The position numbers and the translations under genes are program-made. A DNA stretch of 64,000 nt from Mesorhizobium australicum WSM2073 (GTDB taxonomy: Bacteria > Pseudomonadota > Alphaproteobacteria > Rhizobiales > Rhizobiaceae), in the NCBI RefSeq assembly GCF_000230995.2, contig NC_019973.1:4168001-4232000 (forward strand), given 5' to 3'. Below the pieces are notes generated by a model, which was not told the DNA's origin, searched no databases, and was given only the letters and a program-made list of their open reading frames with translations. Shown in pieces: positions 1-9,090 of this stretch (the first letter of the stretch is position 1; each line of letters opens with the position of its first letter).

Positions 1-545
1 TGCCGCAGCGCCCAGTTGACCGCTTTCCTGACGAAATTGCGCTCGTCGCGGGAATGAGCCTCGACTAGCGGCAGGTAGGACAGAAACGTCGCGTCCGGCT
101 CCTTTTTCAAATGCACTGACGCCCATGCCAGCATCGCGAAGGCCGTGCGGCGAACGAATTCGCGCTCGTCGGCGGCAAACTCCTCGACCAGCTGGCGCCA
201 GAACAGCGTATCCACGAACAGATCCGAGACGGTGTCGACGATCTCCCAAGAATCGAAATCGCCGGCCCAGCGGCGGCATTCTTCAATGGTAATCTTTTTC
301 GGCTCGCCGGTGAAGGCCGCCATCAGCCGTGCTTCGCGAACGCCGCTGTCCCACAGCGCCAGGGATCGCTTGTGGTCGCGCTTCAGCTTGCGCGCCAAAG
401 GCCGCAAATCCGCATTGGCGACACCGAGCGCGGTCGCGGTGTTGATACCGAACCGCCCCATGCCGGCGCGGACTTCCTCGGTTCCGATCGAATGCAGATG
501 AGCGACGATGTCCTGCGCGGTCCAGCCTGGAACGGGCAGGGACAC
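1..545 (-). CDS. DNA alkylation repair protein, AlkD-like (3' end cut by window)
   Basis: Reverse-strand reading frame that opens with GTG at 545, five bases after the stop of the upstream dehydrogenase, with GGAGAA as ribosome site. The 181 visible residues are alpha-helical and rich in paired Arg/Trp positions (FRRTAFAMLAW-like and FVRKAVNWALR helices), as in the HEAT-repeat fold of AlkD/AlkC-type base-excision enzymes that remove alkylated purines. The carboxyl end lies outside the window. The close spacing suggests co-transcription with the dehydrogenase. Family assignment is from overall pattern, not from a search. Confidence 0.75.
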   Translation of the reverse strand, partial: MSLPVPGWTAQDIVAHLHSIGTEEVRAGMGRFGINTATALGVANADLRPLARKLKRDHKRSLALWDSGVREARLMAAFTGEPKKITIEECRRWAGDFDSWEIVDTVSDLFVDTLFWRQLVEEFAADEREFVRRTAFAMLAWASVHLKKEPDATFLSYLPLVEAHSRDERNFVRKAVNWALR

Positions 546-550
546 TGCGC

Positions 551-1420
551 CTACTTCTCCAGCCGCGCCAGCAGCGAGGACGTGTCCCAGCGCTTGCCGC
601 CCATCGCCTGCACGTCCTTGTAGAACTGGTCGACCAGCGCGGTCACCGGCAGCCTGGCGCCATTGCGATCGGCCTCTTCAAGGCAGATGCCGAGATCCTT
701 GCGCATCCAGTCGACGGCGAAACCGAAGTCATATTTGCCAGCATTCATGGTCTTGTGCCGGTTTTCCATCTGCCAGGAACCGGCCGCGCCCTTGGAAATC
801 ACCTCGATGACCTTCTCAATGTCGAGACCTGCCTTCTTGCCGAAATGAATGCCTTCCGAAAGCCCCTGCACCAGCCCGGCGATACAGATCTGGTTGATCA
901 TCTTGGTGAGCTGTCCGGCGCCCGCCGATCCCATCAGTCCAACCATGCGGGCAAAAGCGTCGATAACTGGCCTGGCCCTGTCGAAGGCGGCCTCATCGCC
1001 GCCGACCATCACGGTCAGCACGCCGTTCTCGGCGCCGGCCTGGCCACCGGAGACGGGCGCGTCGAGAAATGAGAAGCCGCCCGATTGCGCGGCTTCGGCC
1101 AGTTCGCGCGCGACTTCAGCCGAAGCCGTGGTGTTGTCGATGAAGACCGAGCCTTTCTTCATCGCCTTGAAGGCGCCCGCGGGGCCCGTGGTCACAGAAC
1201 GCAGGTCGTCATCGTTGCCGACGCAGGAAAAAACGAAATCCTTGCCCTCGGCGGCCTGGGCCGGCGTCGCGACAAAGCCGCCGCCATGTTGGGCGACCCA
1301 CTGCTCAGCTTTGGCTTGGGTGCGGTTGTAGACGGTCACGTCGTGGCCACCCTTGTTCTTCAGGTGTCCGGCCATGGGATAGCCCATGACGCCAAGACCG
1401 AGAAATGCCACCGATGCCAT
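551..1420 (-). CDS. NAD(P)-dependent beta-hydroxyacid dehydrogenase (3-hydroxyisobutyrate dehydrogenase family)
   Basis: 289 residues from the ATG at 1420, chosen over longer in-frame options because GGAAGGA sits just upstream and the Rossmann motif GLGVMGYPMAGHL then starts at residue 6. The family substrate motif DAPVSGGQAGAENG follows in the middle, and the catalytic-lysine segment GAGQLTKMINQ later. Members oxidise 3-hydroxyisobutyrate, tartronate semialdehyde or related acids with NAD(P) in the cytoplasm; the substrate here cannot be read from sequence. It lies directly upstream of the AlkD-like gene. The name mmsB is possible but not secure. Confidence 0.85.
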   Translation of the reverse strand: MASVAFLGLGVMGYPMAGHLKNKGGHDVTVYNRTQAKAEQWVAQHGGGFVATPAQAAEGKDFVFSCVGNDDDLRSVTTGPAGAFKAMKKGSVFIDNTTASAEVARELAEAAQSGGFSFLDAPVSGGQAGAENGVLTVMVGGDEAAFDRARPVIDAFARMVGLMGSAGAGQLTKMINQICIAGLVQGLSEGIHFGKKAGLDIEKVIEVISKGAAGSWQMENRHKTMNAGKYDFGFAVDWMRKDLGICLEEADRNGARLPVTALVDQFYKDVQAMGGKRWDTSSLLARLEK

Positions 1421-1533
1421 GCCTTGTCCTTCCGGCGAAACAGAGATTTCAGCTGCGGAAGCTCTAGGCCATGCGACGAATTCGTCAAGGCGCGCGGTGC
1501 GGCATCGACTGGCACAGGCCGATCCGGAGCGGC

Positions 1534-2442
1534 TCAGCGATTGAGGTGGATCGTAATCCTGCGCTCGATCCATTCGACGCCATGGCGCAGGATTTCGACC
1601 ATCACCAGATAAACGATAGCGACCCAGACATAGGCCTGGAAATCGAAGGATTTGGCGTAGGCAAGTTTCGCATTGCCCATCAAGTCGTAGACCGTGATGA
1701 TGGCGACGATGGCCGAGGCTTTGATCATCAGAACCAGTTCATTGCCGTAGGGCCGCAAGGCAACGATGAATGCCTGCGGCAGGATGACCTTGCGCAGCGT
1801 CTGCAGCTTGTGCAGGCCGAGCGAGGCAGCACCTTCCCATTGGCCCCTGGGAACACTCTCGATGGCGCCGCGGAGGATTTCGGCCTGGTAGGCCGCGGTG
1901 TTGAGCGCAAAGGCAAAGACGCCGCAGAAAAACGCATCTTTGAAGAAATCCCAGAGCGTGAATCTTTCGATCGCCAGCCCGGTCGGGATGCTTACGTAGG
2001 GCATAATTTGTTGCCAATCGCTAATGACCGGCAAATAGAAGCCAAATGCACTGAGTTCCGGCCGGAACGAACCCAACCCGTAATAGACCAGATAGACCTG
2101 GACGAGCAGCGGTGTGCCGCGGAAGAAATAGACATAGCAATAGGCAAGGCCGGACAAGCACCGGTTCTTCGACATGCGGCCATAGGTGACGGGCAGCGAA
2201 AAGATCGCGCCGGCCACCATCGAGATCGCCACGAGCGACAGCGTGGTCCACAGTCCCTGCAGATAGGCGGGTGCATACCTGGCAAAGAACTCGCCATTCC
2301 AGGCGTAGGCGAGATAGGCGAGGATACCGAGGCCGAAGAGGATCCAGAGGCCGACGAGTGCGTAACCGACGATGCGGGTGCGCGGCCAGCCGCGTGCCCG
2401 CGGCGGCGGGCGGTCGACCGAGATCGCTTCCGTGACGCTCAT
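1534..2442 (-). CDS. Polar amino acid ABC transporter permease (HisM/GlnP type), second permease
   Basis: 302 residues with a cytoplasmic amino end, about five to six hydrophobic segments and the permease EAA-like loop around AAYQAEILRGAIESVPRGQWE, where it contacts the ATPase. The amino extension of roughly 35 residues is longer than usual. Its ATG overlaps the stop of the other permease by four bases (ATGA), so the two are translationally coupled and probably form a heterodimer in the inner membrane. Its closest relatives by pattern import basic or polar amino acids. Confidence 0.88.
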   Translation of the reverse strand: MSVTEAISVDRPPPRARGWPRTRIVGYALVGLWILFGLGILAYLAYAWNGEFFARYAPAYLQGLWTTLSLVAISMVAGAIFSLPVTYGRMSKNRCLSGLAYCYVYFFRGTPLLVQVYLVYYGLGSFRPELSAFGFYLPVISDWQQIMPYVSIPTGLAIERFTLWDFFKDAFFCGVFAFALNTAAYQAEILRGAIESVPRGQWEGAASLGLHKLQTLRKVILPQAFIVALRPYGNELVLMIKASAIVAIITVYDLMGNAKLAYAKSFDFQAYVWVAIVYLVMVEILRHGVEWIERRITIHLNR

Positions 2443-3155
2443 CGTGCCTCCCTCCGCCCCAGCGAGCGCAAGATGAACCCGGTCGCGATCGACGACAGGA
2501 TCGCCAGGACGAGGAAAACCAGTGCGGCGACGCTGTAGAACAGGAAGGAATGCTTGGTGACACGTGCCGCCACGCCGGCATTGCGCAGGGTTTCAGCGAG
2601 GTTGACGACCGAGACGAGGGCGGTGTCCTTGAGCAGGCTCAGCCAGCAATTCTCAAGGCCGGGAAAGGCGATGCGCAGCAGCTGCGGCAGGATCACCTTG
2701 CGCATGGTAAGCCATTTCGACAGGCCGATTGCATAGCCGCCTTCATACTGGCCCTTCGGAATGGCGCGAAAGGCGGAGAGGAATACCTCGCTGGCGTAGG
2801 AAGAAAAGATCAGCGACAGCACGATCATGCCGGCGATGAAGCTGTCGACATCGATCGTTGCCTCGGGCTTGAAGAGGCGGATGACGTATTGCAGCAAGAT
2901 GGGCATGCCGAAGAAGAACAGGAACAGCGTCACCAATTCCGGCAGGCCGCGAAACATGGTGGTGTAGATGTTGGCGGCCAGCCGCAGCGACGGTTCTTCG
3001 GACTGCTTGGCCCAGGCTACGAAAAAGCCGATCGTCAGGCCGATCGGCAGCGTTGCAAGCGCGAGCGCGATGGTGACCAACGCACCATAGGCAATATCGT
3101 CACTCCAGCCCTCCGGTCCCCAACTGAGCAGTGTCCATATGCTTTGGACTGGCAT
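2439..3155 (-). CDS. Polar amino acid ABC transporter permease (HisQ type), first permease
   Basis: 238 residues with five predicted membrane segments and the EAA loop ASEVFLSAFRAIPKGQYEGG. It follows the binding-protein gene after a 73-base gap that contains a strong hairpin, and overlaps the second permease by four bases. The residue TMFRGLPELVTLFLFFFG is typical of the HisQ/ArtQ branch. No ATP-binding subunit is encoded next to it, so the importer must borrow or use a distantly encoded ATPase. Confidence 0.88.
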   Translation of the reverse strand: MPVQSIWTLLSWGPEGWSDDIAYGALVTIALALATLPIGLTIGFFVAWAKQSEEPSLRLAANIYTTMFRGLPELVTLFLFFFGMPILLQYVIRLFKPEATIDVDSFIAGMIVLSLIFSSYASEVFLSAFRAIPKGQYEGGYAIGLSKWLTMRKVILPQLLRIAFPGLENCWLSLLKDTALVSVVNLAETLRNAGVAARVTKHSFLFYSVAALVFLVLAILSSIATGFILRSLGRREAR

Positions 3156-3190
3156 TGACTGGCCTTACCCCACGGCGCTCCCGAGATGAA

Positions 3191-3218
3191 CAAGGCGGCA
3201 GGGAAACCCGCCGCCTTG
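3191..3218 (-). terminator. Intercistronic hairpin between binding protein and permease genes
   Basis: Arms CAAGGCGGC and GCCGCCTTG pair perfectly over nine bases around a ten-base loop, lying in the gap between the binding-protein stop and the first permease. There is no T tract. Such hairpins commonly protect the upstream binding-protein message from 3' decay or attenuate read-through, giving more binding protein than permease; that role is inferred. Confidence 0.6.
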
Positions 3219-3228
3219 GCAATGATGA

Positions 3229-4014
3229 TCAGGACTCGGCGCCGTAGACGTCGAACTTGAAGTACTTGTCGTTGATTTCCTTGTATTTTCCGTTGGCGCG
3301 GATGGCGTCGATGGCGGAATTCAGCTTGTTGACCAGGTCGGTATCGCCCTTTCGAACGGCGATGCCGGCGCCAGGTCCGAAAATTTCGACAGGTTGCGGC
3401 GAGGGCTGGCCGAGAATCTTGCAGCAGGCGCCTTCAGGCGAATCCAGAAACTGCTGCAGCACGACAATATCGTCCTCGATGGCGTCGAGACGGCCATTGG
3501 CGAGGTCAGCCTGTTCCTCGGGGCTGCTCGGATAGCCCTTAATGGTGCTGTCCGTGTAGGTCTTCGAGGCATAGTTGAAATGGGTGGTGGTGGTGGCGAC
3601 GCCGATATTCTTTCCGGCGAGGTCTTCCTTGGTCACTCCCTTGAGCGGCGAATCCTTCGGCACGGCGATCGCCGACGGGGTGTTGTAGTATTTGTGCGAG
3701 AAGTCGACCTTCTGCTGCCTCTCCGGCGTGATCGACATCGAGGCCACGATGGCGTCGAACTTGCCGGCCTGAAGTGCGGGGATGATGCCGTCCCAATCCT
3801 GGGCGACGAAGGTGCACTTGACCTTCATCTCATCGCAAAGTGCCTTGGCGATGTCGATGTCGAAGCCGACAAGCTGGCCATCGGCGGTGAGGTTGTTGAA
3901 GGGGGGGTAGGCGCCTTCGGTGCCGATCCGCAGGGTCTTCTCCTGGGCCTGGGCTACGCCGAGCGTCAGCAGCGCAGCCGATGCGGCGAGCGCGATACGC
4001 AGTGCAATACGCAT
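3229..4014 (-). CDS. Periplasmic amino acid-binding protein of the ABC importer (ArgT/HisJ family)
   Basis: 261 residues. Residues 1-23 are a signal peptide ending in VAQA, followed by the family opening KTLRIGTEGAYPPFNN and the segment GFDIDIAKALCDEMKVKC that contributes to the ligand pocket. Arg in SMSITPERQQKVDFS is the usual alpha-carboxylate clamp. It is the first gene of the importer, upstream of the two permeases. Relatives bind lysine, arginine, ornithine or histidine; the exact ligand cannot be fixed from sequence. Confidence 0.9.
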   Translation of the reverse strand: MRIALRIALAASAALLTLGVAQAQEKTLRIGTEGAYPPFNNLTADGQLVGFDIDIAKALCDEMKVKCTFVAQDWDGIIPALQAGKFDAIVASMSITPERQQKVDFSHKYYNTPSAIAVPKDSPLKGVTKEDLAGKNIGVATTTTHFNYASKTYTDSTIKGYPSSPEEQADLANGRLDAIEDDIVVLQQFLDSPEGACCKILGQPSPQPVEIFGPGAGIAVRKGDTDLVNKLNSAIDAIRANGKYKEINDKYFKFDVYGAES

Positions 4015-4063
4015 GATAGTCCTCTCTTTATGGTCCCGGCCGTCGTTCCGAAACGGCTCTGTG

Positions 4064-4085
4064 GGGCGGTGCTTTTTGACCGCCC
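4064..4085. other. Perfect 7-bp hairpin between mobB and the amino acid importer
   Basis: GGGCGGT and ACCGCCC flank an eight-base loop GCTTTTTG in the 159-base gap between the mobB stop and the binding-protein start, both genes being on the reverse strand. It could end mobB transcription or lie in the leader of the importer. No convincing T tract follows, so the role is left open. Confidence 0.4.
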
Positions 4086-4173
4086 GCTAGGCCGATACTC
4101 CCACTCTTTCCAAGAAAAAAGCAACCGCAAAACCGCCGAAATCGGTAATGGGCTTCTACCGTTACGTTACTTC

Positions 4174-4683
4174 TCAAGCAACGAGGCCGGTCGTGCGCTC
4201 GATGAAGTCGGCTATGGATTTTGCGTCATCGAGGTCGAACACCGGCAGGCTCTGGTCGGCGATGGCGAAATCCGCGGCGACGGCGACAATATTGGGATCA
4301 TCCACCGCAAGCGGCGTCCGGTCCTTCGCTTGCAGCCGCCTCGTTTCGATCTTACGGTGGGATTCGCGCTTGTAGCCTTCGACCAGCACGATGTCGCAGG
4401 GGGCGAGCCGCGACAGGATGGCGTCCAGCGGCGGCTCCTGCTCGCCACGCAATTCGTGCATCAGCGCCCAGCGACTGCCCGATACGATCGCAACCTCGGT
4501 AGCACCCGCCTGCCGGTGGCGGAAGCTGTCCGCGCCGGGCTTGTCGATGTCGAAATGATGATGAGCATGTTTGACCGTCGAGACTTTCCAGCCGCGCCGC
4601 ACAAGCTCCGCGACCAGCCTTTCCGTCAGTGTGGTCTTGCCGGAGTTTTTCCAGCCGGTGATGCCGAAGATGCGTCTGTTCAT
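4174..4683 (-). CDS. mobB: Molybdopterin-guanine dinucleotide biosynthesis adaptor MobB
   Basis: 169 residues, the usual MobB size. A P-loop GWKNSGKT occupies residues 10-17 and is followed by STVKHAHHHFDIDKPGADSFRHRQAG, the conserved MobB region, and by the LVEGYKRE strand. MobB is a GTP-binding helper of MobA in forming the bis-MGD form of the molybdenum cofactor used by DMSO-reductase family enzymes; it is helpful rather than essential in other bacteria. Its ATG overlaps the mobA stop by four bases, so the pair is coupled. Confidence 0.93.
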   Translation of the reverse strand: MNRRIFGITGWKNSGKTTLTERLVAELVRRGWKVSTVKHAHHHFDIDKPGADSFRHRQAGATEVAIVSGSRWALMHELRGEQEPPLDAILSRLAPCDIVLVEGYKRESHRKIETRRLQAKDRTPLAVDDPNIVAVAADFAIADQSLPVFDLDDAKSIADFIERTTGLVA

Positions 4684-5306
4684 GGCGACATGCTCTGCAA
4701 CAGCTGTTCAGCCTGGGCAAGATCGTCCGGCACATTGATGTTGAAGAAAGGATCGATTCCGACGGATTGCGGGACAGGGAATTCCACGTCGACATGGCCG
4801 TGTTGTTCGATAAAGGCCGAAACGCGCCTGTTGTCCTCATCGACCAGGAAATGCCGCAAGGCTTCGCGGCATCCGGTTGGCCACAGCGCGAAGGTCGGAT
4901 GCCGCCGGCCCGCCGAAGAGGCGACGGCGATCGAACCGGGGTGTTGATGCGCCGCCGCCGCAAGACGATCAACGAGATCCGGCGGCAGGAAAGGCGTGTC
5001 GCCGGCCGCTGTGACGATCGCCCTGCGAGGCGTGCCGGCGGCGGCCCATTCCAGGCCGGTCAGGATTCCGGCAAGCGGCCCGGCAAAGCCTTCGATGGTA
5101 TCGGCAAGCACCGGCAGCCCGAACCGGGCGAACCGCGCCGGATCGCCATTGGCGCTGAGCGCCAGGGTCTCGAGCTGCGGGCCAAATCGCGACAGCACCT
5201 GGTCGAGCACGCAGCCGCCGCCCAGCGGCAGCAACGCCTTGTCGCCACCGCCCATCCGCCTCGACTGGCCACCTGCCAGGATGATCCCCGCGATATCCCG
5301 CTTCAT
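4680..5306 (-). CDS. mobA: Molybdenum cofactor guanylyltransferase MobA
   Basis: 208 residues with the nucleotidyltransferase signature LAGGQSRRMGGGDK at residues 10-23 and the later metal-binding AAGDTPFLPPDL motif. MobA transfers GMP from GTP to molybdopterin to give Mo-MGD in the cytoplasm. It is the first gene of the mobA-mobB pair; moaA of the same pathway lies about 2.2 kb further along on the same strand, separated by unrelated genes. Confidence 0.93.
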   Translation of the reverse strand: MKRDIAGIILAGGQSRRMGGGDKALLPLGGGCVLDQVLSRFGPQLETLALSANGDPARFARFGLPVLADTIEGFAGPLAGILTGLEWAAAGTPRRAIVTAAGDTPFLPPDLVDRLAAAAHQHPGSIAVASSAGRRHPTFALWPTGCREALRHFLVDEDNRRVSAFIEQHGHVDVEFPVPQSVGIDPFFNINVPDDLAQAEQLLQSMSP

Positions 5307-5360
5307 GCTATCCAGCCTGTACGCCAGCCGCGGGAAATCGCAAGCGGCTTCAAGGGGGTG

Positions 5361-6281
5361 CTAGAGTCCTTCCGGCGCCATGGCCGGGCCGGTGCTTTCG
5401 GCGACGATCTTTCGCCGGCCGACCATCCGCTCGCGATAAAGCGTATAGAGACCCGAGCCAACAACTATTGCCGCGCCGGCAATCATCGGCACGTCCGGTA
5501 TGTCACCGAAAATAATCAAGCCAAGCAGTATCGACCAGAGGAGCGCCGTGTAGCGGAACGGGGCGATGAAGGAGATCTCACCCGATCGCATCGCCATGAT
5601 GATGAACTGGTAGCCGATGAGCACCAGCACCGCGGCCAGCGCCAGCAGCGCCGTGCTTTTGCCGGTCATCGGTGTCCAGCCACCCATCGGCGTCAACAAA
5701 AACGCACCGACTACGGTCATGGCCAGCGCGGTGGCGGTCGAGACCAGCATCGTCGGGATGGCCTGGGGGATGCGCTTGGTGGCAAGGTCCCGCACCGTGC
5801 AGCAGGCGACGGATGCCAGCGCCACCAGCGAGTAAATGCTGAAGCCCTCGAAACCCGGCCGCACGATGATGATGACCCCGGCAAACCCGATGGCGATCGC
5901 CAGCCAGCGCCGCCAGCCGACCGCTTCACCGAAAAACAGCGCCGCGCCCATCGTCACCGCCAGCGGCAGCGCTTGCAGAACGGCCGAAACGCTGCCGATC
6001 GGCAAATGGGCGAGCGCGACCAGGAAGGACACCGTAGCGCCCGCCTCGCCCAGGACACGGACCGCCACCAGCGGCTGCAGCATCAGGCGCGGCTGAAAAA
6101 GTGCGCCACGTTGCCAAGCCAGCAGACCGACAAACAGCGAGGCGAACGCCCCTCTGATCAACATGACCTGCGCCATATTCATCGACTCCGAAGAGTATTT
6201 GGTGATGGCGTCGTTGAGCGTGAAGCCAACCATCGCTACCACCATGAACAACGCGCCGCGAAGATTTGGGGAAAGGGGCAA
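5361..6281 (-). CDS. EamA/DMT-family membrane transporter
   Basis: About 306 residues with ten hydrophobic segments arranged as two EamA repeats, the layout of drug/metabolite exporters of the inner membrane. The repeats start near GALFMVVAMVGFTLNDAI and again near DLATKRIPQAIPTML. The start is uncertain: a TTG at 6281 gives the usual short amino end, whereas ATG at 6371 would add a 30-residue extension not typical of the family, and no option has a strong ribosome site. Substrate unknown. It follows a gap after mobA but is not obviously linked to cofactor synthesis. Confidence 0.8.
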   Translation of the reverse strand: MPLSPNLRGALFMVVAMVGFTLNDAITKYSSESMNMAQVMLIRGAFASLFVGLLAWQRGALFQPRLMLQPLVAVRVLGEAGATVSFLVALAHLPIGSVSAVLQALPLAVTMGAALFFGEAVGWRRWLAIAIGFAGVIIIVRPGFEGFSIYSLVALASVACCTVRDLATKRIPQAIPTMLVSTATALAMTVVGAFLLTPMGGWTPMTGKSTALLALAAVLVLIGYQFIIMAMRSGEISFIAPFRYTALLWSILLGLIIFGDIPDVPMIAGAAIVVGSGLYTLYRERMVGRRKIVAESTGPAMAPEGL

Positions 6282-6459
6282 GACATCTACCGGTTGCTTT
6301 GGCAAGCAAGGCTGTAACAGCCCGCCACGAGACAGCAACGGCAAAGGGCTGGGCCAGGACCCGATATCCATCTTCGCCGGCGTGAAACCATCCCGGACGA
6401 GGTATGAATTCTGTCGGAAGGCGGCAACGCCTCCCGACACGGTGCGGACGAGGGATTGT

Positions 6460-6819
6460 CTACTTCTTGGGTGACAGCACCTCGGTGCCGTTCCCCTCCT
6501 TGCCGGCGATGGTCCACAGACCATGCAGCGACCCGTCATCCTCGACCTTGTAGACGACGAGGCCGATATCCTTGCCCATTTCGTAGCCAGCGGAGAATGC
6601 GTTGTCGTTGCGCATGCAGATGCCATCGGAAGAAGAACCGCCGGTCTCCCAGTGGATCGTGCAGGTGGTGCCGCTGGTCAGCGTGATGGTGGCTTCGCCG
6701 CCATAGGACGAACCATCGAAATTGGTGCCGGCAACGGTGTAAGTGCCGCCGATCGACTGGGCAGCCGCCGGCAGGGCAGCCAAGCCGAGCAAGGCGAAAG
6801 CGAGAAGAAGTTTGCGCAT
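6460..6819 (-). CDS. Small exported protein of unknown function
   Basis: 119 residues from the ATG at 6819, which has GGGGGA just upstream; earlier in-frame starts lack a ribosome site. Residues 1-20 form a clear signal peptide ending AAAQ. The mature part is rich in Gly, Thr and Ser and has alternating beta-like strands (GGTYTVAGTNFDGSSYGG, ending in a short Lys-rich tail), with two cysteines that could form a disulfide. I do not recognise a characterised family. It is likely periplasmic or surface-located. Confidence 0.7.
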   Translation of the reverse strand: MRKLLLAFALLGLAALPAAAQSIGGTYTVAGTNFDGSSYGGEATITLTSGTTCTIHWETGGSSSDGICMRNDNAFSAGYEMGKDIGLVVYKVEDDGSLHGLWTIAGKEGNGTEVLSPKK

Positions 6820-6955
6820 GATGTAATCCCCCGAAAATGCGATGAATCGCTGCGGAACGGAGGGTAGGCGGGAAACCATGACCAGTAAATCAGACCGACA
6901 TTTGCCGACAGAGATTTGTTTGCGGTGTGGCTAAAATACTCTTAGCTCGAACGGT

Positions 6956-7429
6956 TCATGGCCCCTTGAGGCTGCCAGCGATGGCGCCGACCAGCGGGTC
7001 ATATTTCGATTTCAGCGCCGGCGGATAGTCGATCCAGATCGTGCGGATGACGCCATCCCCGTCAAACAGCCGCCGCTCATAAAAAATCTTTCCGTCCTTC
7101 ACGCCCGACAGCACCGCCCAATCCTTGCCGGCCTTGCCGTAGGTGACCTTGTAGCCAGGCTCCTTGCTCGCCTTTTCGCCGACGACAAAGTCTTTCGGCG
7201 TCTCATGGTCAATGTTGAGTATGCCGGAGCATGTCAGGCTGGCGCCGTCCGCGCTCAGCCATACCTGACCGTCGCCATTCTCAGGCTCGGGCTGGCGATC
7301 GGTGAAGATATCGTCGGGGAAGGTGCAAACGGTGCCGAAGCGCTCGTTCACGTAGGTGGATTGCGCGGCAAACGCGGTATTCGCCGAGACCGCGGCAAGA
7401 GATATGACGATTGAGTAGAGCCGTCGCAT
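6956..7429 (-). CDS. Exported protein of unknown function
   Basis: 157 residues from the ATG at 7429 (GGCAAGG upstream). Residues 1-21 are a signal peptide ending AFA, followed by a globular domain with two cysteines (TVCTFPD and LTCSG) that may pair. The segment YVNERFGTVCTFPDDIF and the C-terminal KSKYDPLVGAIAGSLKGP resemble a group of small periplasmic proteins common in rhizobia without assigned function. It ends 56 bases before the moaA stop on the same strand, so it may share that transcript. Confidence 0.68.
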   Translation of the reverse strand: MRRLYSIVISLAAVSANTAFAAQSTYVNERFGTVCTFPDDIFTDRQPEPENGDGQVWLSADGASLTCSGILNIDHETPKDFVVGEKASKEPGYKVTYGKAGKDWAVLSGVKDGKIFYERRLFDGDGVIRTIWIDYPPALKSKYDPLVGAIAGSLKGP

Positions 7430-7484
7430 GCCTTGCCCCGAAGCCGATGATTGCACGGCATTCTCGCACGGACAGGCGACGAGG

Positions 7485-8480
7485 TCAGCCGCCCGTGACA
7501 CTCATATGCCGAGACACCGACGGACGGCTGGTGCGGCGGTCGATGATGAAGTCATGGCCCTTCGGCTTGCGGCCGATGGCTTCGTCTATAGCGTCGGCAA
7601 CCAGTTCATTGCCTTCGGACGCGCGCAACGGGGCGCGCAGGTCGGCCGCGTCTTCCTGGCCAAGGCACATATAGAGCGTGCCCGTGCAAGTCAGCCTGAC
7701 CCGGTTGCAGCTTTCGCAGAAATTATGCGTCATCGGCGTGATGAAGCCGAGTTTTCCGCCGGTCTCGGCGACTTGGACATAGCGGGCCGGGCCACCGGTC
7801 TTGAACGGGATGTCGGTCAGCGTGAATTGGCGCTCGATCGATGCGCGCAGCAGCGACAGCGGCAAGTACTGGTCGGTGCGATCGGCGTCGATTTCGCCCA
7901 TCGGCATGGTTTCGATGACGGTCAGGTCCATGCCGCGGCCATGCGCCCAGCGCATCATTTCGGGCAGTTCGACGTCATTGAAATCCTTCAGCGCCACCGC
8001 GTTGAGCTTGACTTTCAATCCAGCCGCCTGGGCGGCATCAATGCCCGCCATGACCTTGCCGAGATAACCCCAGCGGGTGATTGCGTGGAACTTGTCGGCA
8101 TCGAGCGTGTCGAGCGAAACATTGATGCGCTTGACGCCGCAATCGGCGAGCTCGGCGGCGAAGCGCGAAAGCTGTGAACCGTTGGTGGTCAGCGTCAGTT
8201 CTTCCAGTGCGCCGCTGTCGAGGTGCCGCGAAAGCTGGCGCACCAGATGCATGATGTTCTTGCGCACCAGCGGCTCACCGCCGGTGAGGCGCAACCGTTT
8301 GACACCCTTTTCGATGAACACGGTGCAGAGCCGGTCGAGTTCTTCCAGCGACAGCAGGTCTTTCTTGGGCAGGAAGGCCATATCCTCGGCCATGCAATAG
8401 GTGCAGCGGAAATCGCAGCGGTCGGTGACCGACACTCTGAGATAGCTGATGGTGCGACCGAAGGGGTCGATCATGTTCAT
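7485..8480 (-). CDS. moaA: GTP 3',8-cyclase MoaA (radical SAM)
   Basis: 331 residues. The radical-SAM cluster motif is C22-x3-C26-x2-C29 ([12 protein letters not shown]), followed by the SAM-binding LTGGEP. The carboxyl half holds the second 4Fe-4S cluster cysteines in [17 protein letters not shown], and the protein ends in MSVTGG, whose terminal double glycine is needed for activity in MoaA. The enzyme converts GTP to 3',8-cyclo-7,8-dihydro-GTP, the first step of molybdenum cofactor synthesis. All key residues are present. Confidence 0.97.
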   Translation of the reverse strand: MNMIDPFGRTISYLRVSVTDRCDFRCTYCMAEDMAFLPKKDLLSLEELDRLCTVFIEKGVKRLRLTGGEPLVRKNIMHLVRQLSRHLDSGALEELTLTTNGSQLSRFAAELADCGVKRINVSLDTLDADKFHAITRWGYLGKVMAGIDAAQAAGLKVKLNAVALKDFNDVELPEMMRWAHGRGMDLTVIETMPMGEIDADRTDQYLPLSLLRASIERQFTLTDIPFKTGGPARYVQVAETGGKLGFITPMTHNFCESCNRVRLTCTGTLYMCLGQEDAADLRAPLRASEGNELVADAIDEAIGRKPKGHDFIIDRRTSRPSVSRHMSVTGG

Positions 8481-8673
8481 GTTCGAGCGTTTCCGTGGCC
8501 GTTAACGGCGCCGTTATATACAGCTATGTGATACGATCCAGCCCGCCATTCAAGATAGCCGGCCTCGATCTTTGGTAACATTCCGCGACCGACATTGCGT
8601 GTCGGCACGATCCCATACCTTTTCGCTTGGCGCGAAGCAGCGTAGGGAAGGGCAAATTCAGGCAGGATCGATC

Positions 8674-9027
8674 ATGACGGCTCCGAAAGAACTGAGGGTC
8701 TCCAAGGACCGCAAGCTGCTCACCGTGACCTTTCCCGGCCACCAGCCGTTCGAGTTGCCGGCCGAGCTGCTGCGCGTCGCCTCACCGTCGGCGGAAGTGC
8801 AGGGCCATTCGCCCGAACAGCGGGTGACGGTTCCCGGCAAACGCGATGTGGCCATCCTGAAGATCGAGCCGGTCGGCAACTATGCGGTGCGAATCACCTT
8901 CGACGACTTCCATGACACCGGCATCTTCACCTGGAATTACCTGCACACGCTCGGCCATGAGAAGGATGCGCGCTGGAATGCCTATCTCGCGGAACTCGAC
9001 GAGAAGGGCCTGAGCCGCGATCGTTAG
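8674..9027 (+). CDS. DUF971 (GBBH-like N-terminal) domain protein
   Basis: 117 residues from the ATG at 8674, ahead of which lies GGCAGGATCGATC. The whole protein is one DUF971 domain: LRVSKDRKLLTVTFPG near the start, ELPAELLRVASPSAEVQGH, and the conserved DDFHDTGIFTWNYLHTLG in the carboxyl half. The domain is also found at the amino end of gamma-butyrobetaine hydroxylases and in iron-sulfur related proteins, but the free-standing form has no firm biochemical role. It is divergent from moaA. Confidence 0.85.
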   Translation: MTAPKELRVSKDRKLLTVTFPGHQPFELPAELLRVASPSAEVQGHSPEQRVTVPGKRDVAILKIEPVGNYAVRITFDDFHDTGIFTWNYLHTLGHEKDARWNAYLAELDEKGLSRDR

Positions 9028-9090
9028 CCGCCATTGCGTCGTCAAAACGTCACCGATCGGGCGTAGGGGGCGGAACGGGAGACGGAAAAA

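Noticed and set aside
4677..4700. Another copy of the palindromic repeat (GCGACATGC) at the mobA/mobB junction
   Set aside because: Only nine bases match and no second arm is present; it is coding sequence.
3394..6317. Two long forward open frames (about 515 residues each) across the importer, mob and EamA genes
   Set aside because: Both are antisense to recognised genes; sequences are rich in Arg/Gln/His as expected from reversed high-GC codons.
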